In this document: positions 8,228 to 18,972 of the stretch, one piece after another
How the letters are laid out: the number at the start of each line of letters is the position of its first letter
Position numbering within the stretch: position 1 is the stretch's first letter
From: R-RK-3 sp963842775
Lineage (GTDB): Bacteria > Pseudomonadota > Alphaproteobacteria > Rhizobiales > Rhodomicrobiaceae
Assembly (NCBI GenBank): GCA_963842775.1
Contig: CAWJHQ010000002.1
Coordinates: 1-64,000, forward strand
Length of the DNA: 64,000 nt
Direction of reading: 5' to 3'
Notes under the pieces: generated by a model
Told to the model about the DNA's origin: nothing
The model's database searches: none
Seen by the model: only the letters and a program-made list of their open reading frames with translations
Made by a program: the position numbers and the translations under genes

Positions 8228-8737
8228 ATGACAAAATCGACCCAGACCGATCTCGAACATCGCGCCGCCGACCTTATCAAGGCTGCGCATGAGCACGGCC
8301 TGACTCTGGCCACCGCGAAATCCTGCACGGCAGGCGCGCTCGCACACTTGCTGGCGAACGCCCCCGGAGCGGGCGAGTCCTTCCACGGTGGCTTCGTCGT
8401 CTATACCAAGGAGAATAAGTGCAAGGCGCTTGGCGTGCCGGCGACGCTAATCGAGAAGCATTCAGCTGTTAGCGCCGAAGTGGCGAAAGCCATGGCGCTG
8501 GGCGCTCTTCAGCGTTCCCCGGCGGACGTCGTCGTGTCCATTACCGGCGTCGCCGGGCCAGAACCCGATGAGGATGGCAATCCGGTCGGGCTCGTTTATC
8601 TCGCAGCCGCCCGTCGCGGCGGTCAGCTTATGAGTGAGGAGCACCGTTTCGGGGATGGATCTAAGAGCGAGATCTGCGATGCCGCCCAGGAACGTGCGAT
8701 CGAGCTTTTCGAGAGGGCGATGCTCCAGAAGCAGTAA
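8228..8737 (+). CDS. pncC: Nicotinamide-nucleotide amidase (CinA C-terminal domain protein)
   Basis: This stand-alone CinA C-terminal domain of 169 residues removes the amide group of nicotinamide mononucleotide, feeding the NAD salvage route in the cytoplasm. The family signature is read as TAKSCTAGALAHLL, with Ser32 as the expected nucleophile. It is followed by FHGGFVVYTKENKCKALGVP, SAVSAEVAKAMALGAL and SITGVAGPEPDEDGNPVGLV. Length and motif order match the family; the usual AESCTGG is here AKSCTAG, a mild departure. A perfect EcfG-type promoter lies upstream, unusual for a housekeeping repair enzyme, and suggests that it serves the stress state. No strong ribosome site is seen before the ATG. 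Confidence 0.88.
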   Translation: MTKSTQTDLEHRAADLIKAAHEHGLTLATAKSCTAGALAHLLANAPGAGESFHGGFVVYTKENKCKALGVPATLIEKHSAVSAEVAKAMALGALQRSPADVVVSITGVAGPEPDEDGNPVGLVYLAAARRGGQLMSEEHRFGDGSKSEICDAAQERAIELFERAMLQKQ

Positions 8738-9275
8738 CCACCACTACATCGCTGAGGCCCAAGGACCTCCTGGCGCCGACATCGATCACGGGCGGCGACC
8801 ATAGGGAATGGTCCAGGGGAATTTTTCTTTTTCTCCATTGGCGGCGCGGGAAGTAAGTCGATGCGGCCGATAATTAGGTCGGTCAGAGCATGGTACCCGG
8901 TGCCATGTTGCGGGCGCGGATGAGGGTCCGGGTTTCGCAACTGGCTTCGCCAAGCACGCTCTTGCCATCGATACTCGGAAGAGGAGTCAGCAGCATTCCA
9001 AATTCTGACGAGCGCTAAGCGAGCCAGTCTCAGCAGCGCGGCACTTCCAGGCGTTGCCATTGCAACGGAACAGACCACCGATCCGTCTCCCAAAGTGACG
9101 CAGGAACATAAAACAGCTCATTAGGTTCATTGTCAGGCATTGCAAATGGTTGGCCCGCCTTCGACAGCAGACCAAGCCGGCTCGCGTCGAATTTCACCCA
9201 GTCAGAGCAGCCCCGTCTGCGCGCGCTTTGGAGAGAAGATGCTTTTAAACTACATCGGACTTGACTCTGCAGACG
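8738..9275. other. Gene-free stretch with one weak EcfG-like site
   Basis: No recognisable gene is seen. At 9103-9127 the plus strand reads GGAAC, 16 bases, GGTT, a one-mismatch EcfG-type site that could serve the gene starting near 9276. Confidence 0.35.
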
Positions 9276-9698
9276 ATGCTGCTGGGTTGTGAGGCCCAGT
9301 CGGTGATCGGGCTGAGAATGCGGAAGTTAGCGCAGGGCGGGCCTGCGGCTTTGAAGGAAACACATCACATGCTGAGCGAGAAAATTGCGGCCTTAGCAGA
9401 ATCCGCAGCTATCCTCGCCGCCGGGGGGACAGCTTTTGGCATAGTGAGGGGCCTGCGGGTTCATGTTCAAGCAAATGAGGCCCGGCTGGACCGAACCAGA
9501 TTCCGTCGTCCAAGGAATTCTGAAGAGGAGACAAAAGGTCGGGGCAATGGTGCCCGTATCACAACTCGTTTGGCGGCCTTTAAAAGTAAGCGCGCCTCCA
9601 TGCCCGCTGCACCGCAAAGCGGGAAATGCAACCAGATTAACGCTTCCAGATTGCGCCGAGCAGAAAACCCACCGCTACTGCGCCGGCCAGGGTCGTGA
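9276..9698 (+). CDS. Small helical protein of alphaproteobacterial type, uncertain 3' end
   Basis: The first 65-70 residues read like a small conserved alphaproteobacterial protein: VIGLRMRKLAQGGPAALKE, then HHMLSEKIAALAESA and a basic end VHVQANEARL. I know this pattern from short phasin-like or hypothetical proteins in Rhizobiales, without a proven function. After about residue 70 the sequence becomes low-complexity and basic and runs into the DUF883 gene on the other strand. The true stop is therefore probably near 9500 and lost through an indel. The start is uncertain because no clear ribosome site is visible. Confidence 0.4.
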   Translation: MLLGCEAQSVIGLRMRKLAQGGPAALKETHHMLSEKIAALAESAAILAAGGTAFGIVRGLRVHVQANEARLDRTRFRRPRNSEEETKGRGNGARITTRLAAFKSKRASMPAAPQSGKCNQINASRLRRAENPPLLRRPGS

Positions 9699-9926
9699 GA
9701 GGACGGATTTTAAGCAACTCGTCGAGCATGTCGGCCGCCTCGTTAGCGTAGTCACGCATCGCGTCACCAACTTCAACGGCGCGGGCCGAAACATCGTCAT
9801 AGGCTTCTCCGAGCTTTTCTTGCGCGGCGTCCACAACATCCCTGCCTTTTGCTTCAAACGCCCCGCTTGATCCTCGGATACGGCCGCTGCGGATTTTTTG
9901 CCAGAAGCTTTGGTTTTGTTCTCCAT
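9637..9926 (-). CDS. DUF883/ElaB-like membrane-anchored protein, one frameshift
   Basis: Starting at 9926 behind GGAGG, the product reads MENKTKASGKKSAAAVSEDQ. It continues, after one missing G in the GGGG run near 9866, as AFEAKGRDVVDAAQEKLGEA and on to IRPLTTLAGAVAVGFLLGAI. That is about 96 residues: a charged helical part followed by a C-terminal membrane anchor with the GxxxGFLLG pattern of the DUF883/ElaB family. Such proteins sit at the inner membrane and are often stress-induced or ribosome-associated; the function here is inferred only by family. A near-consensus EcfG promoter lies upstream at 9957-9981. Confidence 0.72.
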
Positions 9927-9956
9927 CTAGTCCTCCAACGGATTAATTTGCAGTTC

Positions 9957-9981
9957 AACGTTTTCGCGATACGACGGTTCA
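9957..9981 (-). promoter_or_regulatory. Near-consensus EcfG-type promoter for the DUF883 gene
   Basis: The minus strand reads TGAAC, 16 bases, CGTT: a perfect -10 with one mismatch in the -35. It ends 30 bases before the ATG at 9926. Confidence 0.45.
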
Positions 9982-10069
9982 AATTCGTTGGCGAAGCACG
10001 CCATGGCGCAGCCTCCAGGAGCCGAATAAAAAGCAATACACTCAGCTGGGTCGCGCAGTTTGTCGGGTG

Positions 10070-11668
10070 CTAATTCAACCGGATGATCAACCCTTCGTTC
10101 GGCGAGACCGCCAACCCACCATCGATCGGCCGATAAGTCCCAACGAGATCGGTAGTTGCGATGATTGTGCCCGCCGGCGTGGTCACCGCGGCGCAACGAT
10201 CCGAAAGGTTGAGAACCACCCGCAGGCGTTGCAATTCCACGCGCCGCTCATAAACCAGCGGCGTGTCCCTAGCCGCGATCGGAACATAATCGCCTCGCCA
10301 TAGCGCCTCCTCTTCCCGCCACAAGGCGAGAAGCGCGCGATAGAGCGCGAGCCGGGAATTGGTCAACGCGGATTGCCGGCCGACATGGATCTCCCGCCAA
10401 ACGTCGCTAAGCGGCAACCAAGGCTCCACCGTGCTGAAGCCGGCCTGGGGAGCATCGCACCATAGCATCGGTGTGCGCACGGATCCCGGCCTAAGCCCAG
10501 GCCTGGAACATTGATCTCCCATGGATCTTGAACGCGATGCGACGGTATCTCGACATCCTTTATGCCCAGCTCGTCGCCTTGATAGAGGGTAGAAGTTCCG
10601 CGCAAGGTGAGGAGCAGCATGGCTGCAACCCGTGCCTGGGGTTCGCCGAGCCGGCTCGCAAGGCGCGACCTGTCATGATTGCCGAGGACCCAATTTGGCC
10701 AGCCTCCGGCCGGAAGCTTCGCTTCATAGGCGAGGATTCGGCTAGCTCTCGCTGTCGGCGTCCACGGCGTCAATATAAGGGCAAAAATTAAATGTCGCCA
10801 GAAACCCCCCCCCGGCTCACCTAAGGCTAACCGCCGGTAGGACTGGCCGATCGGCACCCCCAATCCCTCCCCATCGTCCCCAAAACCCCTCATCACCCCG
10901 CCCCACCTCCGCACCTCCGGCTGCTCCCCCGGGTGGCTCAACACTTAGCTGCTCGGCTGGGTCCATGCCCTCGTGCCAAAACGGATTGGCTGGGTTGTCG
11001 GCCAGGTCTTCTCGCTCGATCAGGTGGTGGATGGCATCTACCCGGAAGCCGTCGACACCATGATCGAGCCAAAAGCGCAGCACGTTCAGCATCGCCTCGA
11101 CAACGTCGGGATTGCGCCAGTTGAGGTCCGGCTGAGAAGCCAGGAACGCATGGTAGTAATATTGCCCTGTCGCCTCGTCCCACGACCAGGCCGGCCCGCC
11201 AAATTCCGACCGCCAATTATTCGGCGGCCCGCCATCGACAGCCGGATCGCGCCAGATGAACCAATCGCGACGGGGATTGGTCCGGCTCGAACGGCTTTCC
11301 TGGAACCACACGTGCTGGTCGGAGGTGTGATTGGGAATGTAATCGAGGATGAGCCTGAGACCGCGCGCGTGAATCTCCTGCATCAGGCGGTGGAAGGTCG
11401 GCATATCACCAAACAGCGGATCGATCGATACATGGTCGCGCACGTCATAGCCAAAGTCAGCCATGGGCGACCAATAGACGGGCGAAAGCCAGATCGCATG
11501 AATGCCGAGACCTTCGAGGTAGTCGAGCCGCTGGATCACGCCTTCCAAGTCGCCAACTCCGTCGCCGTTGGAGTCCTGAAACGACCGCGGGTAGACCTGA
11601 TAAACCACACCGTGTTTCCACCACACGAAATGTGGCGAGTCCGGGGCGAGGTCCTTGGATTGGCTCAT
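10070..11668 (-). CDS. GH13 alpha-glucosidase, frameshifted and degraded in the middle
   Basis: This cytoplasmic glycoside hydrolase family 13 enzyme should act on alpha-glucosides such as maltose, sucrose or trehalose. The start at 11668 follows AGGAG. The first ORF shows WWKHGVVYQVYPRSFQDSNG, the conserved NH of DYIPNHTSDQH, and the nucleophile Asp in GVDGFRVDAIHHL. The next frame carries WVLGNHDRSRLASR, which includes the transition-state Asp. The last frame carries the C-terminal beta domain, ending at 10070. Frame changes fall near 10930 and 10520. Between 10790 and 10940 the sequence is a string of C-runs; where the acid/base Glu (IGEIYLP in relatives) is expected it reads IGQSYRR. The gene is divergent from a GH65 gene, which supports a role in glucoside breakdown. 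It is either damaged or badly sequenced. Confidence 0.78.
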
Positions 11669-11921
11669 TGTCAAACTCCTGCGCTTCGCTACCGAGCTGA
11701 CTTGTTACGCCGATGACGGCCTCAATATCCTCAGCAGTCAGAACACTGTCCTGCGTGCCGCCATGCCTACTGCTAACCCACCGCACGTCCATTAGGTTCA
11801 CGGCGCCAAGCTCATTGGCAGTCACACCGCCTGCCGGAAACAATCTGATGGGCTCCGACGTTTGCGGCCCGATGGTTTGCCGCCCATCCAAACGCGATGC
11901 AATCGGCATAAGAGGGGATTC

Positions 11922-14004
11922 ATGAACCAGCCGATCAACCCACCACCCGTCTTCGGTTCCGGCATGCGCGAACTTCCCGCTTACGTGGCTAACGGGTTGA
12001 TTGGATTGCGCGTTCGCGATATGCCGCTCGCGTCGGGCATGGCGCTCCTAAGCGGTTACACAGGCGAGCACTATGAGCGCCAGATCGAAGCCGCGGCGAT
12101 GGCACCCTATCCGATCGCCGCTGACCTCTCGCTGGATGGGGTCTGGCTGTCGGACGTCCCGCACCAAGTAAGCGACCTTCAACAGGCCTACGACTTTTCC
12201 GCCGGCGAGTTGACGACGCGCTTTTCCTTCGAAGCAGCGGGCCGAGCGGCGCGGGTAGAGGTTCTAACCTTTTGCAGCCGCCATGATCCCACTCTCGTCT
12301 GCCAGGAGATAGCCGTGAGCGTCGACAAGGCCTGCGGGCTGGGCTTGCGCGCGATCGTCGATGCACGCGGCGTCCCTGGGCGACCGCTTAAACATGCGCG
12401 CATCACACCGGGCGAGGACAAGCCCGCCACCGACGGAACATTGCTGTGGGAATCGGCCGGCGCCTTCTCGACTTGCGGCGTGGCGATCGTGACCGAGCTT
12501 TTGGGCGCCGGAGAGCAGGAGGCTGGCCGACCGCCGCTGCGAAATCAACAGCTGGTAACCGAATACGGATTTCGCGTTCGGGCAGGTCGGACAGTGCGCC
12601 TGCGGCAGATCGCCAGCGTCATCCCGAACGTGATGCATCAGATGCCGGACCAACATGCCGCTAGACTGGCCGCCAAGGCGCGCAAAGACGGTTTCGACAA
12701 GCTCCGGAAACAGAATCGCGTGGTGTGGGATGAGCTATGGAAGGGCAGAATTCGGCTCGAAGGCGCCGGCGAACATTGGCAGAGCCTGGCGGATGCCGCC
12801 TTCTTCTATCTTAATAGCTCGGTGCACTCCGGTTCACCAGCCTCGACCTCGATCTTCGGTTTGGCGACATGGCACGACTACCACTATTATTTTGGCCATG
12901 TGATGTGGGACATCGAAGCCTTCGCCGTCCCGCCGCTCTGCCTCCTGCAGCCCGAAGCTGCCGAGGACACTTCTCGACTATCGTTCGGACAGTCTCGACG
13001 GCGCCAGGCGCAATGCTCGCCTGTGGGGCCGTCGCGGCCTGCAGTTTCCCTGGGAGAGCGCGCCGCGGAGTGGCCAGGAAGCAGCCCCGCTGCCCGGGAC
13101 AGCAGCCTGGCATGAAGATCACGTGTCATTGGACGTCGCGCGGGCCTTTGCCCTTTATGCCGACGTCACTGGCGACAGGGAGTTTCTCCGCACCAAGGCA
13201 TGGCCGGTTCTGGCCGGTGTCTCCGAATGGATCACGACCCGGGTGACCAAGACGCGCGCCGGCTATGCCATCATGGAGTCCATGGGCATTGCCGAGCGCG
13301 AAGAGCCGGTCGACAACGCCGCCTTTACCAATATGGGAGCCGTGGTGGTGCTTCGCGAGGCGACCAGGATCGCCGAGCAGCTAGGCCTAGCCGCCGACCC
13401 CGCATGGGCAAAGATCGCCGATGGAATGGCGATCCCAAAGCGCGGTAGAGCCATTATTTCCCACGATGGCTTCCGGGTCGACGAGGATAAGGGGGCGACG
13501 CCCGATCCGCTGATGGGGATCTTCCCGTTCGGATTTTCGCTCGAACCTGCCGAAGAGCAAGCGACATTGACGCTCTATCTCAAGTTGGCGCAGGACTATA
13601 TCGGCAGCCCGATGCTTTCAGCGTTATTCGGCGCCTGGGCGGCGCGGTTGGGAGATCGCGAATTGGCGCTGAAGCTGCTCGACGATGGCTATGGCAAGTT
13701 CTGCGTTGGCCGCTTCCTCCAAACCCTTGAATACCGCCCCGACCGTTTTCCTGAGCAACCCCAGTCCGGGCCTTTTTTCGCCAATATCGGCGGCTTTCTC
13801 ACTGGCTTGCTCTATGGATTCACCGGGCTTCGACCCGGGTCCGGCGCGCCGGCGAGTTGGGCCGAACGGCCCGTCGTTCTCCCCGCCGGATGGACTTCGA
13901 TTGAGGTAGACCGGCTCTGGGTGCGCGGCAAGGCGATGCGGCTCGTCGCGCGCCACGGCGCCGAACGGGCTGAACTCACTCTGCTTGATCGTGAGGCCAC
14001 ATAA
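11922..14004 (+). CDS. GH65 family disaccharide phosphorylase/hydrolase, one frameshift
   Basis: The ATG at 11922 follows AGAGGGG. The product, about 690 residues, reads through an N-terminal beta-sandwich (to about residue 280) and an (alpha/alpha)6 barrel, as in family GH65 (maltose, trehalose or kojibiose phosphorylases and related hydrolases). Family-like motifs are ATWHDYHYYFGHVMWDIEAF and, after a frame change near 12968, WHEDHVSLDVARAFALY, where the catalytic Glu is expected. DNAAFTNMGAV and PDPLMGIFPFGF follow. No signal peptide is present. The divergent partner is a GH13 glucosidase, so both probably handle an imported alpha-linked disaccharide. Whether it is a phosphorylase or a hydrolase cannot be decided by eye. 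Confidence 0.82.
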
Positions 14005-14493
14005 TCCCGGGCGAGCCGCAGTGGCTGGAACGATCACTTTGCCGACAATTGTCCTCTGACGCGGTGGGCTAAGAACCGACAATCGATACCCGTATGATGA
14101 AGGACGATCGCAACAAGCAATTTAAACGCCTATGCTGGTCCTAAGGGCTGTTGCGCGCCAAAGTGCTCCTTAACACAAATGGCCCGCTAAATCACCCATG
14201 GACCATTCCATACGCTTCCCGTCACGCCTGGACGGGGCAGCGGACACTGCTTTGGCACAAAGCGTCGTCGCATCCATCCTTTCAGAAACACCTTCCAGAG
14301 CGTAAGCTTTATCCTCAACGAGCGCTGCTGCATGGTTGCTGATTTGCCGAGGAGCTCGTAAGCGGCTGTCCGCGGGTATTTTCAATCGATCTTAAGCCAA
14401 TAAGATGATGGTCAGGCGCATCAGAAATAGACAGACCGAGGTTGAACGCGCGATCTGTTACGACTGACCTATAAAGTGAACGAGGTCCCCGGA
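14005..14493. other. Spacer before the first sensor kinase
   Basis: I see no gene here. GGAAC occurs at 14027 but no CGTT-like element follows at the right distance. Confidence 0.4.
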
Positions 14494-15576
14494 ATGGCTG
14501 ACGGTGAGGAGAAACCTGTAGAACAACTGCTCGATACGCCCAATTTAGCCGACGCACTGGAGAGCGACCGGTTCAAGCAATTTCTCGACCATATTCCGTT
14601 CGCGGTCGTCGTAGCGGAGTTGCACCCGGCAGAGCTGATCACCTACGCGAATATCGAATTTGAGCGGCTCACTGGGCAAGCAACGGCCGCGGTTCAGGGT
14701 AAGCCCTGGAACACTGTAACAAAAAGTGCGGTCGGCGCGGATAACGGGCGAGGGCTGAGCGAAGCCATCACCGAGGATGCGGACTACATCGGCGCATTTA
14801 TTATTGAACATGGCGATACGCAGATTAGCGTCGATGCGTGGTCTAACATCATCGAGGATGATAACGGGACACCCATGTTCCGGTTGGTTGCACTAGCTGA
14901 GACCGCCACGACCCGCAGTAAGGAACGGGGTGATCTTGAGCAGCGCATCCTGGAGAAGGACACGCTATTGCGGGAGTTGCAGCACCGCGTGAAGAACAAT
15001 CTCCAGATGATCACCGCATTGATTAGGCTGGAGAGCCGCAATTTGCCTGATGAAGCAACGGGAGAGCGTTTCGATCGGCTTGCGGGTCGGATCAACTCTC
15101 TTGCCCTGCTATACCAATCGCTGTCGGAGGAAGGAGCCGGAGAGAGCGTGGACCTCGGCGTCTACCTCAGTCAGATCGCCTCAGCTGTCATGCAAGCCCA
15201 CGCGGTCGAAGGTATCCGCCTTGATCTTCAGGTCGACACTTGGCCCGTATCGATCAATGTTGCCATGCCGACCGGCCTGGTCGTGAATGAACTGCTGACC
15301 AATTCTTTGAAACACGCCTTCACTGGGCGTGACGGCGGTACGATTACCCTGCACAGCCTAGTCGATGAGAAGGGCTGCCGTGTCACTGTCGCTGATGACG
15401 GTGTCGGGCTTGCAGAAGGAACTGGATGGCCCAAACCAGGCAGGTTGAGCGCGCTAATTGTACAGTCGCTTGAGCAGAATGCTCATGCCCGCGTGGATGT
15501 TGAATCGGAGCCAAATAAAGGCGTCCGCGTAACCATCTTCTTCGCCAGGGCCACCGCCGCGCCAAACACGGATTGA
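14494..15576 (+). CDS. Cytoplasmic PAS sensor histidine kinase (HisKA_2/HWE type)
   Basis: This 360-residue kinase has no membrane segment. Residues of about 25-140 form a PAS domain (FLDHIPFAVVVAELHPAELI, YANIEFERLTG). The phosphoacceptor box is LLRELQHRVKNNLQMITAL, with His at about 164, typical of HisKA_2/HWE kinases. The ATP-binding domain follows, with NELLTNSLKHAF and ADDGVGL. The start at 14494 (ATG, with GAGG upstream) is preferred over a GTG 18 bases earlier. Kinases of this class are the usual phosphate donors of PhyR in the alphaproteobacterial stress response, and phyR lies in this window. That link is an inference. A second kinase and a receiver protein lie downstream on the same strand. 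Confidence 0.85.
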   Translation: MADGEEKPVEQLLDTPNLADALESDRFKQFLDHIPFAVVVAELHPAELITYANIEFERLTGQATAAVQGKPWNTVTKSAVGADNGRGLSEAITEDADYIGAFIIEHGDTQISVDAWSNIIEDDNGTPMFRLVALAETATTRSKERGDLEQRILEKDTLLRELQHRVKNNLQMITALIRLESRNLPDEATGERFDRLAGRINSLALLYQSLSEEGAGESVDLGVYLSQIASAVMQAHAVEGIRLDLQVDTWPVSINVAMPTGLVVNELLTNSLKHAFTGRDGGTITLHSLVDEKGCRVTVADDGVGLAEGTGWPKPGRLSALIVQSLEQNAHARVDVESEPNKGVRVTIFFARATAAPNTD

Positions 15577-15822
15577 CGCATCGATCATGGATTATGGGAG
15601 TGGGCAGAAGAGACGTCACAGCCCCTATGACGTTCAACGGCTGCAGTATTTGGAAACTGGTGCGATGACCCCAAGCGCCAATCGAAGGAGGTAAGGTCTG
15701 AATTGCATCTGGCCAGCCCCAATCGCCCGTGTGAGCCCGCTTGCGCACTCGGGGGCACCGCAAGCGGAATCGGTTTTGCACGGTCCGCAAAACCTCGATC
15801 GGGCAGGCAGCAACATTTCTAC

Positions 15823-15847
15823 GGAACTCTATGGATCGCGCCGCGTT
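15823..15847 (+). promoter_or_regulatory. EcfG-type promoter for the multi-PAS kinase
   Basis: The sequence reads GGAAC, 16 bases, CGTT, a full match to the EcfG consensus, ending 98 bases before the ATG at 15946. I see nothing else in the spacer 15577-15945. If active, it puts a likely stress kinase under the sigma factor it may help to release. Confidence 0.65.
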
Positions 15848-15945
15848 TGCCGCTCCGGGGGGGAAGGTTTCAGCTGACACTGAGTAGTCCTTCGCTCGAC
15901 ATCGCCCCTTTCGATTGCGCCATATCGCTATAAGGGGATAGTTCG

Positions 15946-18900
15946 ATGAGCATGGAAGAATTCGCGCCGATGGGCCCCGAGTGGGTTGCGCACTTTGGCC
16001 GGATACCTGCAATCTTACAAGCCGCCCCTAAGTTTCTGGATAAGCTCCCTCTTGCAATCTATGCCTGTGATGGTGACGGGCGGATTTTGTGGTTCAATGC
16101 GCGCGCTGCCGAATTGTGGGGGCGGAAGCCTCGAATCGGTGACGACACGGAAAAATACTGCGGCTCGTACAAGCTGTATTTCGGCGGCCGCGAGATTGCG
16201 CGCGAAGAGACCCCGATGGCAGCCGTATTACGCACCGGCATTCCAGTCCGGGACGTGGAGGGAAAGGTCGAGCGTCCTGACGGCTCCTCGATTTGGGCCA
16301 TGGTCCATATCGAACCCGTCGAGGATGAGCATGGCAACGTCGTCGGCGCCATAAATTGCTTTCACGAAACATCGGCCCTGCATCACGAGGGAGACGAACT
16401 CGATGATTTTTTCGAGAACGCGGCTGTCGGCCTTCATCTCGTGTCCGGGAACGGCACTATTCTCCGAGCAAACCGCGCAGAGCTGCAGATGCTGGGCTAC
16501 GCCGCCGAAGAGTATGTCGGCAGAAATATCGCCGAATTTCATGCTGACCGTAGGACGATCGAGGACATCCTTTCACGTCTGAACCGCGGCGAGCAACTGA
16601 TCGAACACCCGGCCCATCTCCGAGCCAAAGATGGATCGATCCGGCAAGTGCGTATAAGCTCCAACGCCCGAACCCGTAATGGAAAGGTGATCAACACGCG
16701 CTGCTTCACGGTCGATGTGACGGACCGTCTGCGGGCCGAGGCGTTGCTCTGTGAACAAGATGAGCGGCTTGCCGCGACTTACGAGCATGCCGGGATCGGC
16801 ATTGCAGAGGTCGATGCCGATGGAAAGCTTCGACGCGTGAACGGCCATTTATCCGCGCTGCTCGGTTGCTCGCCAGAAGAACTCCTCGACCGATCAATCT
16901 TCGACCCGGCGTTGGCCGAGGAAATAGAGCGCGACCAGGCGCAGTTCCGACGCCAGGTCAGCGGGGAAATCGATCGCTATACGATCGAGAAACGTTTCCG
17001 CCGCGCCGACGGAACCAAGCTCTGGGTATCCATTACCTCGTCCAGCGTCCACGATGCCGGGGGACAGTTCCTCTATGCTGTCCGCGTTCAGCATAATATC
17101 ACAGATCAAAAGAGAGCCGAGGCGTCGCTCGCCCGTCGCGCTGAAGAACAGGCAGCCCTCTTTGAATTTACTGAAGGGTTGCTGCATTCGGTCACGCTCG
17201 ATGAGATTTACGCGCTGGCTCTAGATGCGATCCATCGGGCCCTGCGCTGTGAGCGGGCCTCTGTCCTGCTTTTCGACGCTTCTGGCGTTATGAGGTTCGT
17301 CGCGGCCCGAGGCCTGTCCGAGACCTATCAACGGGCGGTGGAAGGCCATTCACCCTGGACGGCCGACGCGCGAAATCCGGTCCCAATCTGCATCGAAGAC
17401 ATCGAAACTGCAGACCTGCCTGAACGCCTGAGGGAAATAGTCCGGGCGGAAGGCATTGGAGCGCTCGCTTTCATTCCCATTGTCCAGACCGGTCGGCTTA
17501 TTGGGAAGTTCATGACCTATTACGATCGGCCGCATGCCTTTCTGAGGCCCGAAAACGATCTCGCGCTGACTCTCGCGCGCCAGCTCGGTTTCGCGATTGC
17601 GCGCATGCGTGCCGAGCGAGCCACCGAGCAGCTCGTGTCAATTGTTAAATCCTCCCACGACGCGATCGTCAGCAAAGATCTCAACGGGATTATCCTGACC
17701 TGGAATCGGGGAGCCGAACGGCTTTTCGGATACCCGGCCGAAGAAGTCATCGGACAGCCAGTTGCCATCCTGATCCCGCCCGACCGGCTTGATGAGGAGC
17801 CCGACATACTCGCCCGCATACGCCGCGGCGAGCTGGTCGATCATTATGAGACCGTTCGCCGACGCAAGGATGGCAGTCTCGTCGATATTTCTCTCACAAT
17901 TTCCCCGGTGCGAAACACCGAAGGGAGGATCATGGGCGCTTCGAAGATCGCCCGGGACATCACCAAACGCAAAGAGGTTGAGGCTAAGCTCCATGACAGC
18001 GAGCGACAATTGAGAGACTTGCTCGCCGCAATTCCGGCCGCGATCTACACGACCGATGCCGAAGGCAAAATCACCTACTTTAACCAAGCGGCGGTGGAAC
18101 TCGCCGGCCGGACGCCGGACGCTGGGCACCGATGAGTGGTGCGTCACTTGGAAGTTGTACTGGCCGGATGGCACGCCGTTGCCACATGACCAATGTCCGA
18201 TGGCTGATTGCATTAAAGGAGGGCCGCGCAATCCGCAATGCAGAAGCTGTTGCCGAACGGCCCGATGGCACCCGTGTGCCCTTCATTCCGTATCCCACCC
18301 CATTTCGCGACGCGAAGGGCAACATTGTCGGCGCGATCAACATGCTGGTTGACGTCAGTGAACGCAAGCAAGCCGAAACACAACAGCGCATTTTGTTCAA
18401 CGAGCTAAATCATCGCGTTAAGAACAACATGCAGATGCTGCAATCATTGCTGCGCTTGGCCGGGAAGCAAACGAACAATGCCGAGGCACAGAGGATTTTG
18501 AACGACGCAAGTAGTCGAGTTGCCGCAATGGCTGCGGCGCAGCAGGTTCTCTATGCGAAAAGCGATGCGACGCGGTTCAATGCGCAGGAATTTCTCAGTG
18601 CGGTCTGCCAGACTGCACGACAACTGTTTTCGCCAAGCATAAATATCGTTTGTGAGGCGGGAGAGTGGGAACTTTCCAATGATGCCGCGATGCCGCTTGC
18701 TTTGATCCTCAACGAACTCCTCACAAATTCGGTGAAGCACGGGGTGAATGGAAGCAGAGAAGGTACCGTTCGCGTTGGATTGATGCGCGCTAATGATGCA
18801 TTTCATTTGTATGTCGAGGATGATGGCCCTGGCTTCGATCTGAATGCCGTGCGCCCGCAGTCTTCCGGATTGCAACTGGTTCAAGGTCTCGCCCGCCAAT

Positions 18901-18962
18901 TAGGCGGTAAGTTCGACGTCGCACGAAATCCACGTACACGCTGCAGCGTGCACTTCTCTTAA
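15946..18962 (+). CDS. Multi-PAS/GAF sensor histidine kinase (HisKA_2/HWE type), two frameshifts
   Basis: After correcting two frame changes (near 18112 and 18215) the product has about 1004 residues and no membrane segments. Domains in order: PAS (about 30-150), PAS (155-270), PAS (275-400), GAF (405-560), PAS (563-685), PAS (690-810), then FNELNHRVKNNMQMLQSLLR with the phospho-His near 818, and an ATPase domain with LNELLTNSVKHGV and EDDGPGF. The doubled PAS modules suggest sensing of light, redox state or a small ligand. None of the PAS domains shows the NCRFL motif of LOV photoreceptors. The start follows AAGGGG. A single-domain response regulator begins 10 bases after the stop. A perfect EcfG-type promoter lies upstream. 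Confidence 0.85.
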
Positions 18963-18972
18963 GGGGCGGCCG

